41,151 nt of DNA from an uncultured bacterium (lineage in GTDB: Bacteria; Patescibacteriota; Minisyncoccia; Phycocordibacterales; CAIJYI01). Under the pieces are notes generated by a model that was not told where the DNA came from, ran no database searches, and saw nothing but the letters and a program-made list of their open reading frames with translations. Of the stretch, positions 7,359 through 14,835 are shown one piece after another. Each line of letters opens with the position of its first letter. The first letter of the stretch is position 1. The stretch covers positions 1 to 41,151 of the forward strand of contig CAIJYI010000004.1 of NCBI GenBank assembly GCA_903824855.1, written 5' to 3'. The position numbers and the translations under genes are program-made.

Positions 7359-8285
7359 TTATATCTTCAAATATTTTCGAACGGCAAGGAAACTGGAGAT
7401 TGCACCGAGCAACATCCCCGCACCAAGCACAATAATAAATATCTGGAAGAAGTTCTGAATATAATAGTGGTAGAGATTCACACCGCCAAAGAAATCAGTC
7501 GTTGCCCCTGCGAGCCAGAGAGTAATGGGCCAAAAGAGGATCATTGCTAACACCGCAGAAATTACCCCATATATCATACCACCGACAATGAACGGCCCAC
7601 GGACATACATATTACTCGCACCAACAAGACGCATGATATTAATTTCTTCGCGTGACATATAAATAACCAATCGAATCGTATTCAATGTAATCAAAACGGA
7701 AATGATTATCATAACGAGAGCAAGAAGAAATCCGAATTGTTTCGCCCCGACAATTATCGCAGATAATCGGTCTATGACGACTTTGTTCTGTTGATAATTC
7801 ACTTTATCGATGATGCTTGCTTCCGGAGTGGCGAGTGCATTCTTTTCTTCTATCATTTTTACGATACCTTCATACTGTGAAGGATCTTTTGCTACGATAT
7901 TTAAACGTGCACCGAGCGGATTATCGCCGAGTTCGTTTAATCCTTGAATGGTCAGATAATCATCTTTGTGTTTGTCTTTAAATTCAGCGAGTGCTTGTTC
8001 TCTGGATACATATTTCACAGAAGCAACTTCGGCAAGTTTTTCCAAAGTCCCTTTCATCTGCATAATATCCGATTCTCCGGCGTTAACGATAAAATAAACA
8101 TTCACGTCAACTTTTGATTTCAGGTCATTGAGTACCGACTCGAGAATGACGTTTGTGAAGATGACGGCGATAATACTGAAAAGAGTTACCGTCATAACAA
8201 GAATGGAAGAAAGTGAAACAAACCCGTTTCTCCAGAAACTAAGGAATCCTGTTCGTATTATTCTCTTTGTATTTACCCAAAGCAT
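7359..8285 (-). CDS. ftsX: Cell division protein FtsX
   Basis: 308 residues, normal length. Cytoplasmic N-terminus, first membrane helix at about 20-48, extracytoplasmic domain about 50-165 with the typical DVNVYF start, then three membrane helices at about 180-205, 230-255 and 275-300. FtsX is the membrane half of the FtsEX complex, which in other bacteria activates peptidoglycan hydrolases at the septum. The gene follows ftsE by 22 bases in the normal order ftsE-ftsX. No SD is seen; the gap is A/T-rich. Confidence 0.95.
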   Translation of the reverse strand: MLWVNTKRIIRTGFLSFWRNGFVSLSSILVMTVTLFSIIAVIFTNVILESVLNDLKSKVDVNVYFIVNAGESDIMQMKGTLEKLAEVASVKYVSREQALAEFKDKHKDDYLTIQGLNELGDNPLGARLNIVAKDPSQYEGIVKMIEEKNALATPEASIIDKVNYQQNKVVIDRLSAIIVGAKQFGFLLALVMIIISVLITLNTIRLVIYMSREEINIMRLVGASNMYVRGPFIVGGMIYGVISAVLAMILFWPITLWLAGATTDFFGGVNLYHYYIQNFFQIFIIVLGAGMLLGAISSFLAVRKYLKI

Positions 8286-8307
8286 AATATTAATTTTAAA
8301 TTATTTA

Positions 8308-8994
8308 TTATAAAACGTATTTCCCGCTGGCGTCATCGCGAATAATTCTTCCTCCTTCCATGGTGATAACGCGTTTACCGAGAAGGTCGATGATTCCTTT
8401 ATTGTGAGTTGTTAAAATAACCGTTGTACCGATGTCGTTGATTTTTTTGAGAATTTGTACGATTTCATAAGTATTAACGGGGTCAAGATTTCCGGTAGGC
8501 TCGTCGGCAATAATGATATCCGGTTGATTCACGATAGCCCTGGCAATGGCAACGCGCTGTTTTTCTCCACCAGAAAGATGTCCGGGGAAATCCCACATTT
8601 TGTGAGTAAGATCTACCAATTCTAGAACGTGAGGAACATCAAAGGCAATTTCATCATCCCCTCTTCCCGCTGCCTCCATGGCAAAAGCAATATTTTCATA
8701 AACGGTTTTATCCGGCAAAAGACGAAAATCCTGAAAAATCATTCCTATTCTTCGGCGCAATTTTGTAACTTCATTTCGATGAAGCTCGTTAACATTAACC
8801 GATTCAAAAAACACTTTTCCTTCGGTCGGTCTTTCTTCGGCGAGCAGCAATTTTAGGAGCGTCGTTTTCCCTGCGCCGGAATGCCCGACGATAGAAACGA
8901 ACTCATTATGCGCAATAGAAAAATTAATATCCTTGAGCGCAAACCCATTGGGATCGTTTGAGTATGTTTTGGTTACTTTATCAAAATAAATCAT
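8308..8994 (-). CDS. ftsE: Cell division ATP-binding protein FtsE
   Basis: 228 residues, a canonical small ABC ATPase: Walker A GHSGAGKTT (about 37-45), signature LSGGEKQRVAIARA (about 140), Walker B IIIADEPTGNLD (about 160), H-loop TTHN. It powers FtsX to control septal hydrolases and sits in the cytoplasm at the membrane. It lies downstream of prfB across an 87-base gap of short repeats, so it may be co-transcribed from the prfB promoter. No SD or -10 box directly precedes the ATG. Confidence 0.96.
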   Translation of the reverse strand: MIYFDKVTKTYSNDPNGFALKDINFSIAHNEFVSIVGHSGAGKTTLLKLLLAEERPTEGKVFFESVNVNELHRNEVTKLRRRIGMIFQDFRLLPDKTVYENIAFAMEAAGRGDDEIAFDVPHVLELVDLTHKMWDFPGHLSGGEKQRVAIARAIVNQPDIIIADEPTGNLDPVNTYEIVQILKKINDIGTTVILTTHNKGIIDLLGKRVITMEGGRIIRDDASGKYVL

Positions 8995-9000
8995 GGACGA

Positions 9001-9029
9001 GGTTTTAGATTTTAGGTTTTAGGTTTCCG
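9001..9029. repeat. TTTTAG-type short tandem repeat
   Basis: Repeats of TTTTAGAT/TTTTAGG in the prfB-ftsE gap. A similar array is at 27084-27119. Confidence 0.5.
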
Positions 9030-9043
9030 GCAAAAACCATTTT

Positions 9044-9084
9044 GACTTTATGAACTTTATAACTTTATGAACTTGATGAACTTA
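9044..9084. repeat. 9-bp tandem repeat (GAACTTTAT type)
   Basis: About five degenerate copies of GAACTTTAT running into the prfB stop codon. A cleaner array of the same unit is at 11130-11180. Confidence 0.65.
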
Positions 9085-9954
9085 CAAGTCTTTCTCCGCT
9101 TCAATGAACTCGTCGATTTCTCCATCTTCCAATACTGCGTCAACTTTGCTTGTTTCAAATCCTGTGCGATGGTCTTTTACCATTTTGTACGGATGAAGAA
9201 CATAAGAACGAATCTGATTTCCCCATTCTATTTCTGTCGTCTTACTTACATACATTCCGGATTCCCTACTCTTTCTTTCATCTTCTTTTAGCTTGTATAA
9301 TTTTCCGCGAAGGATATCTAGTCCTTTTTCTTTGTTTTGTTGCTGGGAGCGTTCTGAGTCTACATGAACGGAAAGTTTGGTGGGAAGATGCACAATGCGC
9401 ACGGCCGTTTCTCTTTTGTTCACGTTCTGTCCGCCGGGACCGCTTGATTTGGAAAATTCCACAGAAAGCTCATCTTCCGGTATGGCGAGGTCTTCAGTCT
9501 TACTGAATTTAGGAATAACTTCTACCATCGAAAATGATGTGTGCCGGAGCTTCTTCGCATTAAAAGGAGAAATTCTCACGAGTCGATGTACTCCTGATTC
9601 GTTTTTTAATCTTCCATAAGCGCCCTTTCCTGAAACTTCAAAAGTGATATTGCGAAATCCACCGTGATCATTTTCATTCTTATGAAGAATACTTTCGCTC
9701 CATCCTTCCTTTGCAATATACTTTTCATACATGCGAAAAAGCATCGACGAAAAATCTTCCGAGTCATCACCGCCGGCTCCGGAAAAAATGGTAATAATGG
9801 CGGGGCCTTTGTCATACTTCCCTCCTCCTGATACGGCTTCTTTCAGATCTTCATGTTCTTTAATGAGAGCATGGGCTTTAGGTTTATCGTTCCAAAAATC
9901 AGGGGCGAGCATGAGTTTTTCTATTTCTTCGATTCGTGCATTCTTTTCTTCCAT
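9082..9954 (-). CDS. prfB: Peptide chain release factor 2, short form
   Basis: 290 residues, whereas class-I RF2 is about 365. The anticodon-like tripeptide SPF (129-131) marks it as RF2, which reads UAA and UGA, and the catalytic GGQ is at 174-176 in SGPGGQNVNK. Domains 2-4 look complete. Domain 1 is cut to about 50 residues: the WND motif is followed after about 25 residues by GPAIITIFSGAGG, so roughly 75-80 residues of helical hairpin are absent. There is no upstream frameshift leader; a terminator and promoter lie directly before the start. ATG 9954 is preferred over GTG 9957 because TGG-TATACT (9963-9968) ends 8 bases before it, giving a leaderless message. Confidence 0.9.
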   Translation of the reverse strand: MEEKNARIEEIEKLMLAPDFWNDKPKAHALIKEHEDLKEAVSGGGKYDKGPAIITIFSGAGGDDSEDFSSMLFRMYEKYIAKEGWSESILHKNENDHGGFRNITFEVSGKGAYGRLKNESGVHRLVRISPFNAKKLRHTSFSMVEVIPKFSKTEDLAIPEDELSVEFSKSSGPGGQNVNKRETAVRIVHLPTKLSVHVDSERSQQQNKEKGLDILRGKLYKLKEDERKSRESGMYVSKTTEIEWGNQIRSYVLHPYKMVKDHRTGFETSKVDAVLEDGEIDEFIEAEKDL

Positions 9955-9962
9955 CACTTTAG

Positions 9963-9968
9963 AGTATA
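9963..9968 (-). promoter_or_regulatory. Extended -10 box of prfB, leaderless start
   Basis: TGG-TATACT, 8 bases before the ATG. No SD is possible in that space. Confidence 0.65.
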
Positions 9969-9990
9969 CCAGAAAAAGAACGGCAATAAA

Positions 9991-10022
9991 ACACCCGCCA
10001 TGTGAAAATGGCGGGTGTGTTT
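9991..10022. terminator. Terminator of the M48-like gene
   Basis: ACACCCGCCA / TGGCGGGTGT, 10-bp stem, T-rich on both sides. It lies between the M48-like gene and prfB, both minus strand. Confidence 0.85.
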
Positions 10023-10883
10023 TTATACGTCTATCGGTTTTTCTTCGAGAATAAATAAAAGAGCTTTTTTTCTTTGTTCGAAACCGGGGAAATTATTTTT
10101 ATTTTGTAATGTCTGGAGACAATTCTTTATAGAATTAGCCGAATCAGGGATTAAAGCGGCCCTGACGTCAGCTAAAATATCATGAATGAGACATAGAGCT
10201 GTGTCACATTTTAACTTTATCGATATCAAAAAATAAAGGACAAAATAAGAAACAACAAAATAAACAACCGCAGGATAAAGAAGTTCTGATTGAAGAAAAA
10301 GAAGACACACAATAATCTTAAGAAGAACAAAAACAGAAAACCACCAAGCAAAAAACATAAGTATGTTCGCCACTCTTATTCGAAGATTATCATGATTTAA
10401 AAAATGTCCTTTTTCGTGAGCCAATATCGCCCAGATATCGGTAATGGAACAATCTCTAAATACTCGTTCTGTCATCAAAAAAATCTCTTTATCTCTAAGA
10501 CGAATCGCAAAAGCATTATAGCAATCCGGTTCATCAACGGTAAAACAAAACGGTACTTCAAAATCATTTTTTTCAAAGAAGCTTTTTGTTATATTCCTTT
10601 CCGTAGGAGTTTGTTCTCTGCAGTGAACTCCGTGAAAAAAAAGCCATCGGTTTAAATTAATCAGTAGAGACGATGAATCTTCCGTTTCGGAAAGATCCCG
10701 ATAAAGAAAACATAAAAAGAATATCCCAAATAAAAATACGTTAATTCCTTCAAATCCGTCTTTTCCAAAAAATAATATGTGACCGAGAATTGAGGTATAC
10801 AGAACCACAAGAGTGATAATACCGTATTCAAAAAATCTCATACATCTTTGTAAATTCCGAACTTTCTTTATGTTAAAGTCCAC
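10023..10883 (-). CDS. M48-like membrane zinc protease
   Basis: 286 residues. Two N-terminal membrane helices (about 18-38 and 48-62), a cytoplasmic catalytic region with the zincin motif HEKGH (156-160), then two more hydrophobic segments (about 175-200 and 205-222). This is the layout of HtpX-type M48 peptidases. After the helices comes DILAD (235-239), where the third zinc ligand of M48 enzymes (a Glu in ExxAD) is expected; here it is Asp235. It may still bind zinc or be weakened. GTG start at 10883 is supported by SD AAGGGAGG five bases upstream. A weak TTGATA-17-TACTCT promoter is at 10920-10948. Confidence 0.7.
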   Translation of the reverse strand: MDFNIKKVRNLQRCMRFFEYGIITLVVLYTSILGHILFFGKDGFEGINVFLFGIFFLCFLYRDLSETEDSSSLLINLNRWLFFHGVHCREQTPTERNITKSFFEKNDFEVPFCFTVDEPDCYNAFAIRLRDKEIFLMTERVFRDCSITDIWAILAHEKGHFLNHDNLRIRVANILMFFAWWFSVFVLLKIIVCLLFLQSELLYPAVVYFVVSYFVLYFLISIKLKCDTALCLIHDILADVRAALIPDSANSIKNCLQTLQNKNNFPGFEQRKKALLFILEEKPIDV

Positions 10884-10919
10884 TCAAACCTCCCTTGTTT
10901 CGGTATTGAATCTGTCCAA

Positions 10920-10948
10920 AGAGTAACAGAAAGATAGGAGTTTATCAA
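10920..10948 (-). promoter_or_regulatory. Possible promoter of M48-like gene
   Basis: TTGATA (10943-10948), 17-base spacer, TACTCT (10920-10925) on the minus strand. The -10 is a poor match. Confidence 0.35.
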
Positions 10949-10990
10949 GCCCGTTCTGTAAATGAAAAAATCCCCCGAAGGAGATTTGTC

Positions 10991-11066
10991 TGGAGCCACC
11001 TCGCAGAATTGAACTGCGGACCTTCTCGTTACGAGTGAGATGCTCTACCAACTGAGCTAAGGTGGC
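10991..11066 (-). tRNA. tRNA-Thr (anticodon CGT)
   Basis: 76 bases including an encoded 3' CCA. Acceptor GCCACCT pairs with AGGTGGC, the D-arm GCTC/GAGC is present, the anticodon loop is CTCGTAA with U33 and anticodon CGT, and the T-loop is TTCAATT. The innermost anticodon-stem pair is an A-C mismatch. It reads ACG codons. Confidence 0.93.
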
Positions 11067-11129
11067 CTCACGCACGGAGTTAAAAGTTTATAATGTTCAT
11101 CAGGTTATAAAGTCACATCAACAACGTCC

Positions 11130-11180
11130 GAACTTTATGAACTTTATGAACTTTACAAACTTTACGAACTTTACAAACTG
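11130..11180. repeat. 9-bp tandem repeat between two tRNA-Thr genes
   Basis: Five full copies and a part copy of GAACTTTAT/GAACTTTAC/AAACTTTAC. Just upstream, about 11090-11114, lies a partly inverted version (GTTCATCAGGTTATAAAGT). The same unit recurs at 9044-9084. Confidence 0.8.
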
Positions 11181-11183
11181 CGT

Positions 11184-11259
11184 TGGAGCCTGGTCGCAGG
11201 ATTGAACTGCGGACCTCGTCATTACCAATGACGTGCTCTACCAACTGAGCTAACCAGGC
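11184..11259 (-). tRNA. tRNA-Thr (anticodon GGT)
   Basis: 76 bases with encoded CCA. Acceptor GCCTGGT / ACCAGGC, anticodon loop TTGGTAA with anticodon GGT, T-loop TTCAATC. It reads ACC/ACU codons. It lies upstream of the CGT gene on the same strand, so the two may be one transcript. Confidence 0.94.
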
Positions 11260-11296
11260 TTATGAATTTCATCATATATCATTTTTTGGCAAAAAG

Positions 11297-11325
11297 AAAG
11301 GGGTTTACAAGAAACCCCTTTTTTA
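11297..11325. terminator. Terminator of the GGDEF gene
   Basis: AAAGGGGTTT / AAACCCCTTT, 10-bp stem flanked by T-rich sequence on both strands, directly behind the GGDEF gene. Confidence 0.85.
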
Positions 11326-12003
11326 CTACAATTCCTCGCCTGAAAGGCAAGAAACTTTTCGATCCATTTTTCTTAAATCTTTCCAATCGTGCATGTCTTT
11401 ACTTGCGTTTTCAAATGCTTCTGCGATTTGTGTTTCCGTAAAACTGAGATCAATTTCACGAACACCAAAAGAAAAGCTAACTTTTCCTGCCAATCCGGGA
11501 AAACGTGTTTCTATAACTTTTTCAAAACGTTTTCTATTTTCCAAAAGAACACGTTCTGATTCAGTTTTTGAAGATTCCGGAAACAGAAGTAAAAACTCAT
11601 CTCCACCTTTTGAACGGCGGACAACCAAGTCGTCAGAACGACGCCAGCGGTTCAAAATGTTAGCAAGTGCCACTAAAATACGATCGCCTATTACATATCC
11701 GAATTCCGGATGGTTGTTTGTCCACTGAAGCCCATCCATGTCAACGAAAGCGACCGAATGGCTATGTTTACGACGTCTTGAAACGTGTTCTTCTTCCGAA
11801 GCAAGTGCAGACATCTCTCTTTTCTTTTCAACATGACTCATAACCGTGAGACATTTTTTTTCAAAATTTCTCATAATTTTAAGCCCTGTCAAAGGATCGT
11901 GAGACAGATCATTTTTTAAATTTTCGATTTTTCCGTGCTGCTGGTAAACAACAAAGGAAAGAATCAGTATTACCAGTAAAGACGCCACTAGTAAATAGTG
12001 CAT
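11326..12003 (-). CDS. Membrane-anchored GGDEF protein (probable diguanylate cyclase)
   Basis: 225 residues from ATG 12003. One N-terminal membrane helix (residues 2-20), then a GGDEF domain with the opening DPLTGL (about 36), the metal/nucleotide stretch VDMDGLQW...GYVIGD (about 87-107) and an intact GGDEF (133-137). That predicts c-di-GMP synthesis from two GTP. A possible RxxD inhibitory site (RRSDD, 121-125) is two residues farther from GGDEF than usual. The start is fixed by SD AAGGAGGG at a 7-base spacing. The promoter is near consensus. c-di-GMP would fit control of the type IV pili in this window, which is inference. Confidence 0.88.
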   Translation of the reverse strand: MHYLLVASLLVILILSFVVYQQHGKIENLKNDLSHDPLTGLKIMRNFEKKCLTVMSHVEKKREMSALASEEEHVSRRRKHSHSVAFVDMDGLQWTNNHPEFGYVIGDRILVALANILNRWRRSDDLVVRRSKGGDEFLLLFPESSKTESERVLLENRKRFEKVIETRFPGLAGKVSFSFGVREIDLSFTETQIAEAFENASKDMHDWKDLRKMDRKVSCLSGEEL

Positions 12004-12049
12004 AATTGTTCCCTCCTTAGGTAAATGTATAGAACATAAAACTCTTTTT

Positions 12050-12078
12050 AGTATACTATATATCGTTAAAAATGTCAA
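12050..12078 (-). promoter_or_regulatory. Near-consensus promoter of the GGDEF gene
   Basis: TTGACA (12073-12078), 17-base spacer, TATACT (12050-12055) on the minus strand. The leader is about 40 bases and contains a strong SD. Confidence 0.85.
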
Positions 12079-12155
12079 TCTATAATTTTTTCTTTGGAAA
12101 TCAGTGTTTCCGTGATATTCTATAGCTACAATTACTTAATTAAAAAGAACTTTTT

Positions 12156-13082
12156 ATGGATATATTTTCCGCTATACTTATTATTTTAGGACTCGCATTG
12201 TTCGAAGGAATAAGCAGTTTTGATAACGCAATAATAAACGCAGATGTTTTGCAGACGACAGGAAAACAGGCGCGCAAATGGTTTCTCACGTGGGGCCTTT
12301 TCTTCGGAGTTTTTGTTGTTCGCGGAGTTTTGCCGTGGCTCATTCTTTGGCTGGCAACCCCGGGAGTAAGTGCTTTTGACGCACTTTTTGCGATGTTTCA
12401 AAGTAACCCGAATGCAAAGGATGCAATAGAGGCAGCCGCCCCGATTTTACTTTCAGGAGGTGGTGTTTTTCTTCTTTTTCTTTTTCTTCATTGGTTGTTT
12501 ATTGAACCGAAAAATTATGGCATTCGCGGAGAAAAGTTTTTTCACTCAAATGGAATTTGGTTTTATGCAGTCGTATCAGTTTTGCTTTCTGCGATTGTCT
12601 GGTTCTCAATCAAAATTAATCCCATGATGGCCTTTGGTGCGGTCATCGGTTCGTCCGCATTTTTCATCACTCATGGATTTAAACAACAGGCAGAAAAAGG
12701 TGAGGAGGAGCTTTTGAAGAAAAAAGGCTCACTCTCCGATATCAGCAAAATCGTATACCTTGAAGTCATTGATGCAACCTTTTCCATAGACGGAGTACTC
12801 GGTGCTTTTGCTTTCACTTTTTCTGTTCCGCTCATTCTTCTCGGAAATGGCTTTGGTGCTCTCATTGTACGGTATTTCACCGTCAACAATATTGATAATG
12901 TTAAAAAATATATTTATCTCAAAAATGGAGCGATGTATTCCGTTCTTTTCCTTGGAATCATCATGCTAAGCGAATCTTTCGGTCTTGATGTCCCTTCATG
13001 GCTTGCACCCATCACGACCTTCGGCTCTATTGGTTGGTTCTTCTTAAAATCAAAAAAAGAATTATCCCTTTCTTCCACATAA
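12156..13082 (+). CDS. TerC-like integral membrane protein (DUF475)
   Basis: 308 residues, almost entirely membrane helices (about eight). The two acidic signature motifs of the TerC/DUF475 group are present as inverted repeats: EGISSFDNAIINADVL near residue 18 and EVIDATFSIDGVLGAF near residue 208. Members are linked to metal ion export (manganese, calcium) or tellurium resistance. The acidic residues inside helices suggest cation binding. It stands alone, divergent from the GGDEF gene, with its own terminator. The ATG is preceded by an A-rich leader without SD; a possible -10 TACAAT is 21 bases upstream. Confidence 0.85.
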   Translation: MDIFSAILIILGLALFEGISSFDNAIINADVLQTTGKQARKWFLTWGLFFGVFVVRGVLPWLILWLATPGVSAFDALFAMFQSNPNAKDAIEAAAPILLSGGGVFLLFLFLHWLFIEPKNYGIRGEKFFHSNGIWFYAVVSVLLSAIVWFSIKINPMMAFGAVIGSSAFFITHGFKQQAEKGEEELLKKKGSLSDISKIVYLEVIDATFSIDGVLGAFAFTFSVPLILLGNGFGALIVRYFTVNNIDNVKKYIYLKNGAMYSVLFLGIIMLSESFGLDVPSWLAPITTFGSIGWFFLKSKKELSLSST

Positions 13083-13084
13083 AA

Positions 13085-13118
13085 CAAAAGCCCTTCTTAA
13101 AAAAGAAGGGCTTTTTTA
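13085..13118 (+). terminator. Terminator of the TerC-like gene
   Basis: AAAAGCCCTTCTT / AGAAGGGCTTTTTT hairpin between the convergent TerC-like and transpeptidase genes. Confidence 0.9.
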
Positions 13119-13124
13119 TAATCA

Positions 13125-14483
13125 TTACTGATATATTTTTTGAATATAATCTATAATTTTTTGTACCTCATTTTTAAGATCTTTAGAGTTTTCCAGAAGA
13201 ATAAATATCTGTCTATTCCCTGTTTGTATTCTGACGGTAAAAACGCCAAAAAACGATTCTGTTCCGTCTGTGTTAACGACAGCTTTTCCTCCAACAAAAG
13301 AAGGGTTATCCGAGAAAATATTTTGATTCGGAATATCTGAAAAGATTGATTTTGAATACGCTGTGTTCGTCCTTCTTCCTGCGCTTATATCAAAAACAAA
13401 CATTCGGTTATTGTAAATATATTTTGAGAGAGAAAAAAGATCTTCCGGAGTCGTAAAGGACAAACTATCTTTATCTGAAAAAGAGAAAACTGTATTTTTC
13501 ATCCCTAAGGATTTTGCTTTATCGTTCATGAGGGTTATAAATCTTTTTTCCGTAAGATAGTTGGAAAATATCGTCATCGGCGCTTCGTCAGATTGGCGCA
13601 AAGATAAATGAAGAAGATCAAATGGGGTTGTTTCACTTCCCTTTTTTAATCGAGTACTCGAAACATCGGAGTATGTTTCCGACGATAAATAAATGTTTTT
13701 TTCTATATTAATATAATCTGTTGCTACTAGAGAACCAAGAACCGGAGAAAAAGATCCGAAAGGAATTTTATCCGCTTGTGCTTTACTTAAAAAAACAAAA
13801 TTGTTTTTTATATCCGCAACCAAATATTTTGAAGCCGTTAAAGGAGGAATACTATTTTGATATACAAAAGTATCAGGAGCAAACTCTTCTTTGTAAACGA
13901 TGACGGGCATTCCTACCTCAGATAAATCATAAACGGCTTTAGCACTTTCATCAGAAAGCCGAATGCACCCACCTGAATAAGTGGAAGCTACCGGCGTTCC
14001 ATCAGCATAATGCGGCCAACCATGAATAAAGAAATTACCCTGAAACGACATACTCCATGGTTGATATACATGACCAAAACTGGAAAAATGGCTTTTTTCT
14101 TTACTCGCTATTTTGTAGATTCCCGCGGGCGTTTCCCACCAAGAACCTTCTTTTCCTTTGGTAAGAATTGGAAATTCTGCCGAAAAAACACCTGATTTGT
14201 ATACAAACAATTTCATTTGAGAAAGGTCAGCTTCAATAAAACTTGTTTTCTGAGCAACCATGTCATCTTTAATTTTTTTGAAAAAATCCGGATTTGAAAG
14301 AGACGGTTCTTCTCCATAAGAAAAAACAGGCGCTGATCTTTTTTCGGCGGGAGGCAATGATAATGAATAATTTAGTACATTTGGGCGAATAGTCGAAAAA
14401 ACAAAAAGCATTCCTGCTCCCATTCCAACAAGGACAATGATTACCTGCCAAACAGGCAAAGGAAATGTAAAAATTTTCTTCAT
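13125..14483 (-). CDS. L,D-transpeptidase fused to a degenerate D,D-carboxypeptidase domain
   Basis: 452 residues. Membrane anchor at about 11-32, then a YkuD catalytic domain (about 80-198) with His154 (FFIHGWP) and nucleophile Cys173 (YSGGCIRLSD). It should form 3-3 peptidoglycan cross-links or attach tails to meso-diaminopimelate in the periplasm. Residues about 215-450 align by eye with PBP5-type S11 D,D-carboxypeptidases, but every active-site motif is altered. SxxK is SFSP (244-247), SxN is SDE (298-300) and KTG is KAV (400-402). The second domain is thus probably a binding or regulatory module. TGG-TATCAT (14490-14495) is 6 bases before ATG, so the message is leaderless. Confidence 0.85.
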   Translation of the reverse strand: MKKIFTFPLPVWQVIIVLVGMGAGMLFVFSTIRPNVLNYSLSLPPAEKRSAPVFSYGEEPSLSNPDFFKKIKDDMVAQKTSFIEADLSQMKLFVYKSGVFSAEFPILTKGKEGSWWETPAGIYKIASKEKSHFSSFGHVYQPWSMSFQGNFFIHGWPHYADGTPVASTYSGGCIRLSDESAKAVYDLSEVGMPVIVYKEEFAPDTFVYQNSIPPLTASKYLVADIKNNFVFLSKAQADKIPFGSFSPVLGSLVATDYINIEKNIYLSSETYSDVSSTRLKKGSETTPFDLLHLSLRQSDEAPMTIFSNYLTEKRFITLMNDKAKSLGMKNTVFSFSDKDSLSFTTPEDLFSLSKYIYNNRMFVFDISAGRRTNTAYSKSIFSDIPNQNIFSDNPSFVGGKAVVNTDGTESFFGVFTVRIQTGNRQIFILLENSKDLKNEVQKIIDYIQKIYQ

Positions 14484-14489
14484 AAATAC

Positions 14490-14495
14490 ATGATA
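14490..14495 (-). promoter_or_regulatory. Extended -10 box, leaderless start of transpeptidase gene
   Basis: TGG-TATCAT exactly 6 bases before the ATG at 14483. Confidence 0.6.
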
Positions 14496-14526
14496 CCACG
14501 AGAAAAAGGAAAAATTAACGGAAAAG

Positions 14527-14555
14527 TTGAAAAAAAACCAAAAATCAGGTATTAT
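14527..14555 (+). promoter_or_regulatory. Promoter of tRNA-Val
   Basis: TTGAAA (14527-14532), 17-base spacer, TATTAT (14550-14555), 30 bases before the tRNA. Confidence 0.7.
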
Positions 14556-14585
14556 AAGAAAAGAAGTGAAATCACCGAAAATTCC

Positions 14586-14658
14586 GCATCCTTAGCTCAG
14601 TTGGTAGAGCAGCGCATTTACACTGCGAAGGTCGGGGGTTCAAATCCCTCAGGATGCA
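14586..14658 (+). tRNA. tRNA-Val (anticodon TAC)
   Basis: 73 bases, no encoded CCA. Acceptor GCATCCT / AGGATGC, D-arm GCTC/GAGC, anticodon loop TTTACAC with anticodon TAC, T-arm GGGGG TTCAAAT CCCTC. It is followed by a terminator and then by partial inverted and direct copies of its own 3' end. Confidence 0.92.
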
Positions 14659-14666
14659 CAAAACGG

Positions 14667-14688
14667 ACCGCCATCAGGCGGTTTTTGC
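14667..14688 (+). terminator. Terminator of tRNA-Val
   Basis: ACCGCC-ATCA-GGCGGT followed by TTTTT. Confidence 0.8.
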
Positions 14689-14693
14689 GTATA

Positions 14694-14725
14694 CTCCGCA
14701 AAATGAACTACTTCATTTTGCGGAG
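14694..14725. repeat. Perfect 14-bp hairpin
   Basis: CTCCGCAAAATGAA and its exact inverse around the loop CTAC. It runs directly into the inverted T-arm of element B. Confidence 0.85.
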
Positions 14726-14829
14726 GGATTTGAAAGTCGGAGCCATGCACGCACCGGGCAGGCGAGACGGGGTCGCGGAAAATTTTTGCGACCAAAAATT
14801 TATCCGTGACCAAATCGCTCAGGATGCAC
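14723..14829. repeat. tRNA-tail element B (behind tRNA-Val)
   Basis: Starts with GAGGGATTTGAA (14723-14734), the exact inverse of the tRNA-Val T-arm (14639-14650). It ends with a 19-base near-copy (one mismatch) of the tRNA 3' end, 14811-14829 against 14641-14659. The two ends can pair with each other. The interior has a GTCGC...GCGAC hairpin. A second terminator follows. No gene is visible in it. Confidence 0.65.
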
Positions 14830-14835
14830 CACAAA

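Noticed and set aside
9940-10022. RF2 programmed frameshift site upstream of prfB
   Set aside because: Only a terminator and a -10 box lie there; no CTTTGA-type slippery site or leader frame.
11130-11180. CRISPR array
   Set aside because: The 9-base units are directly adjacent with no spacers, and no cas genes are present.
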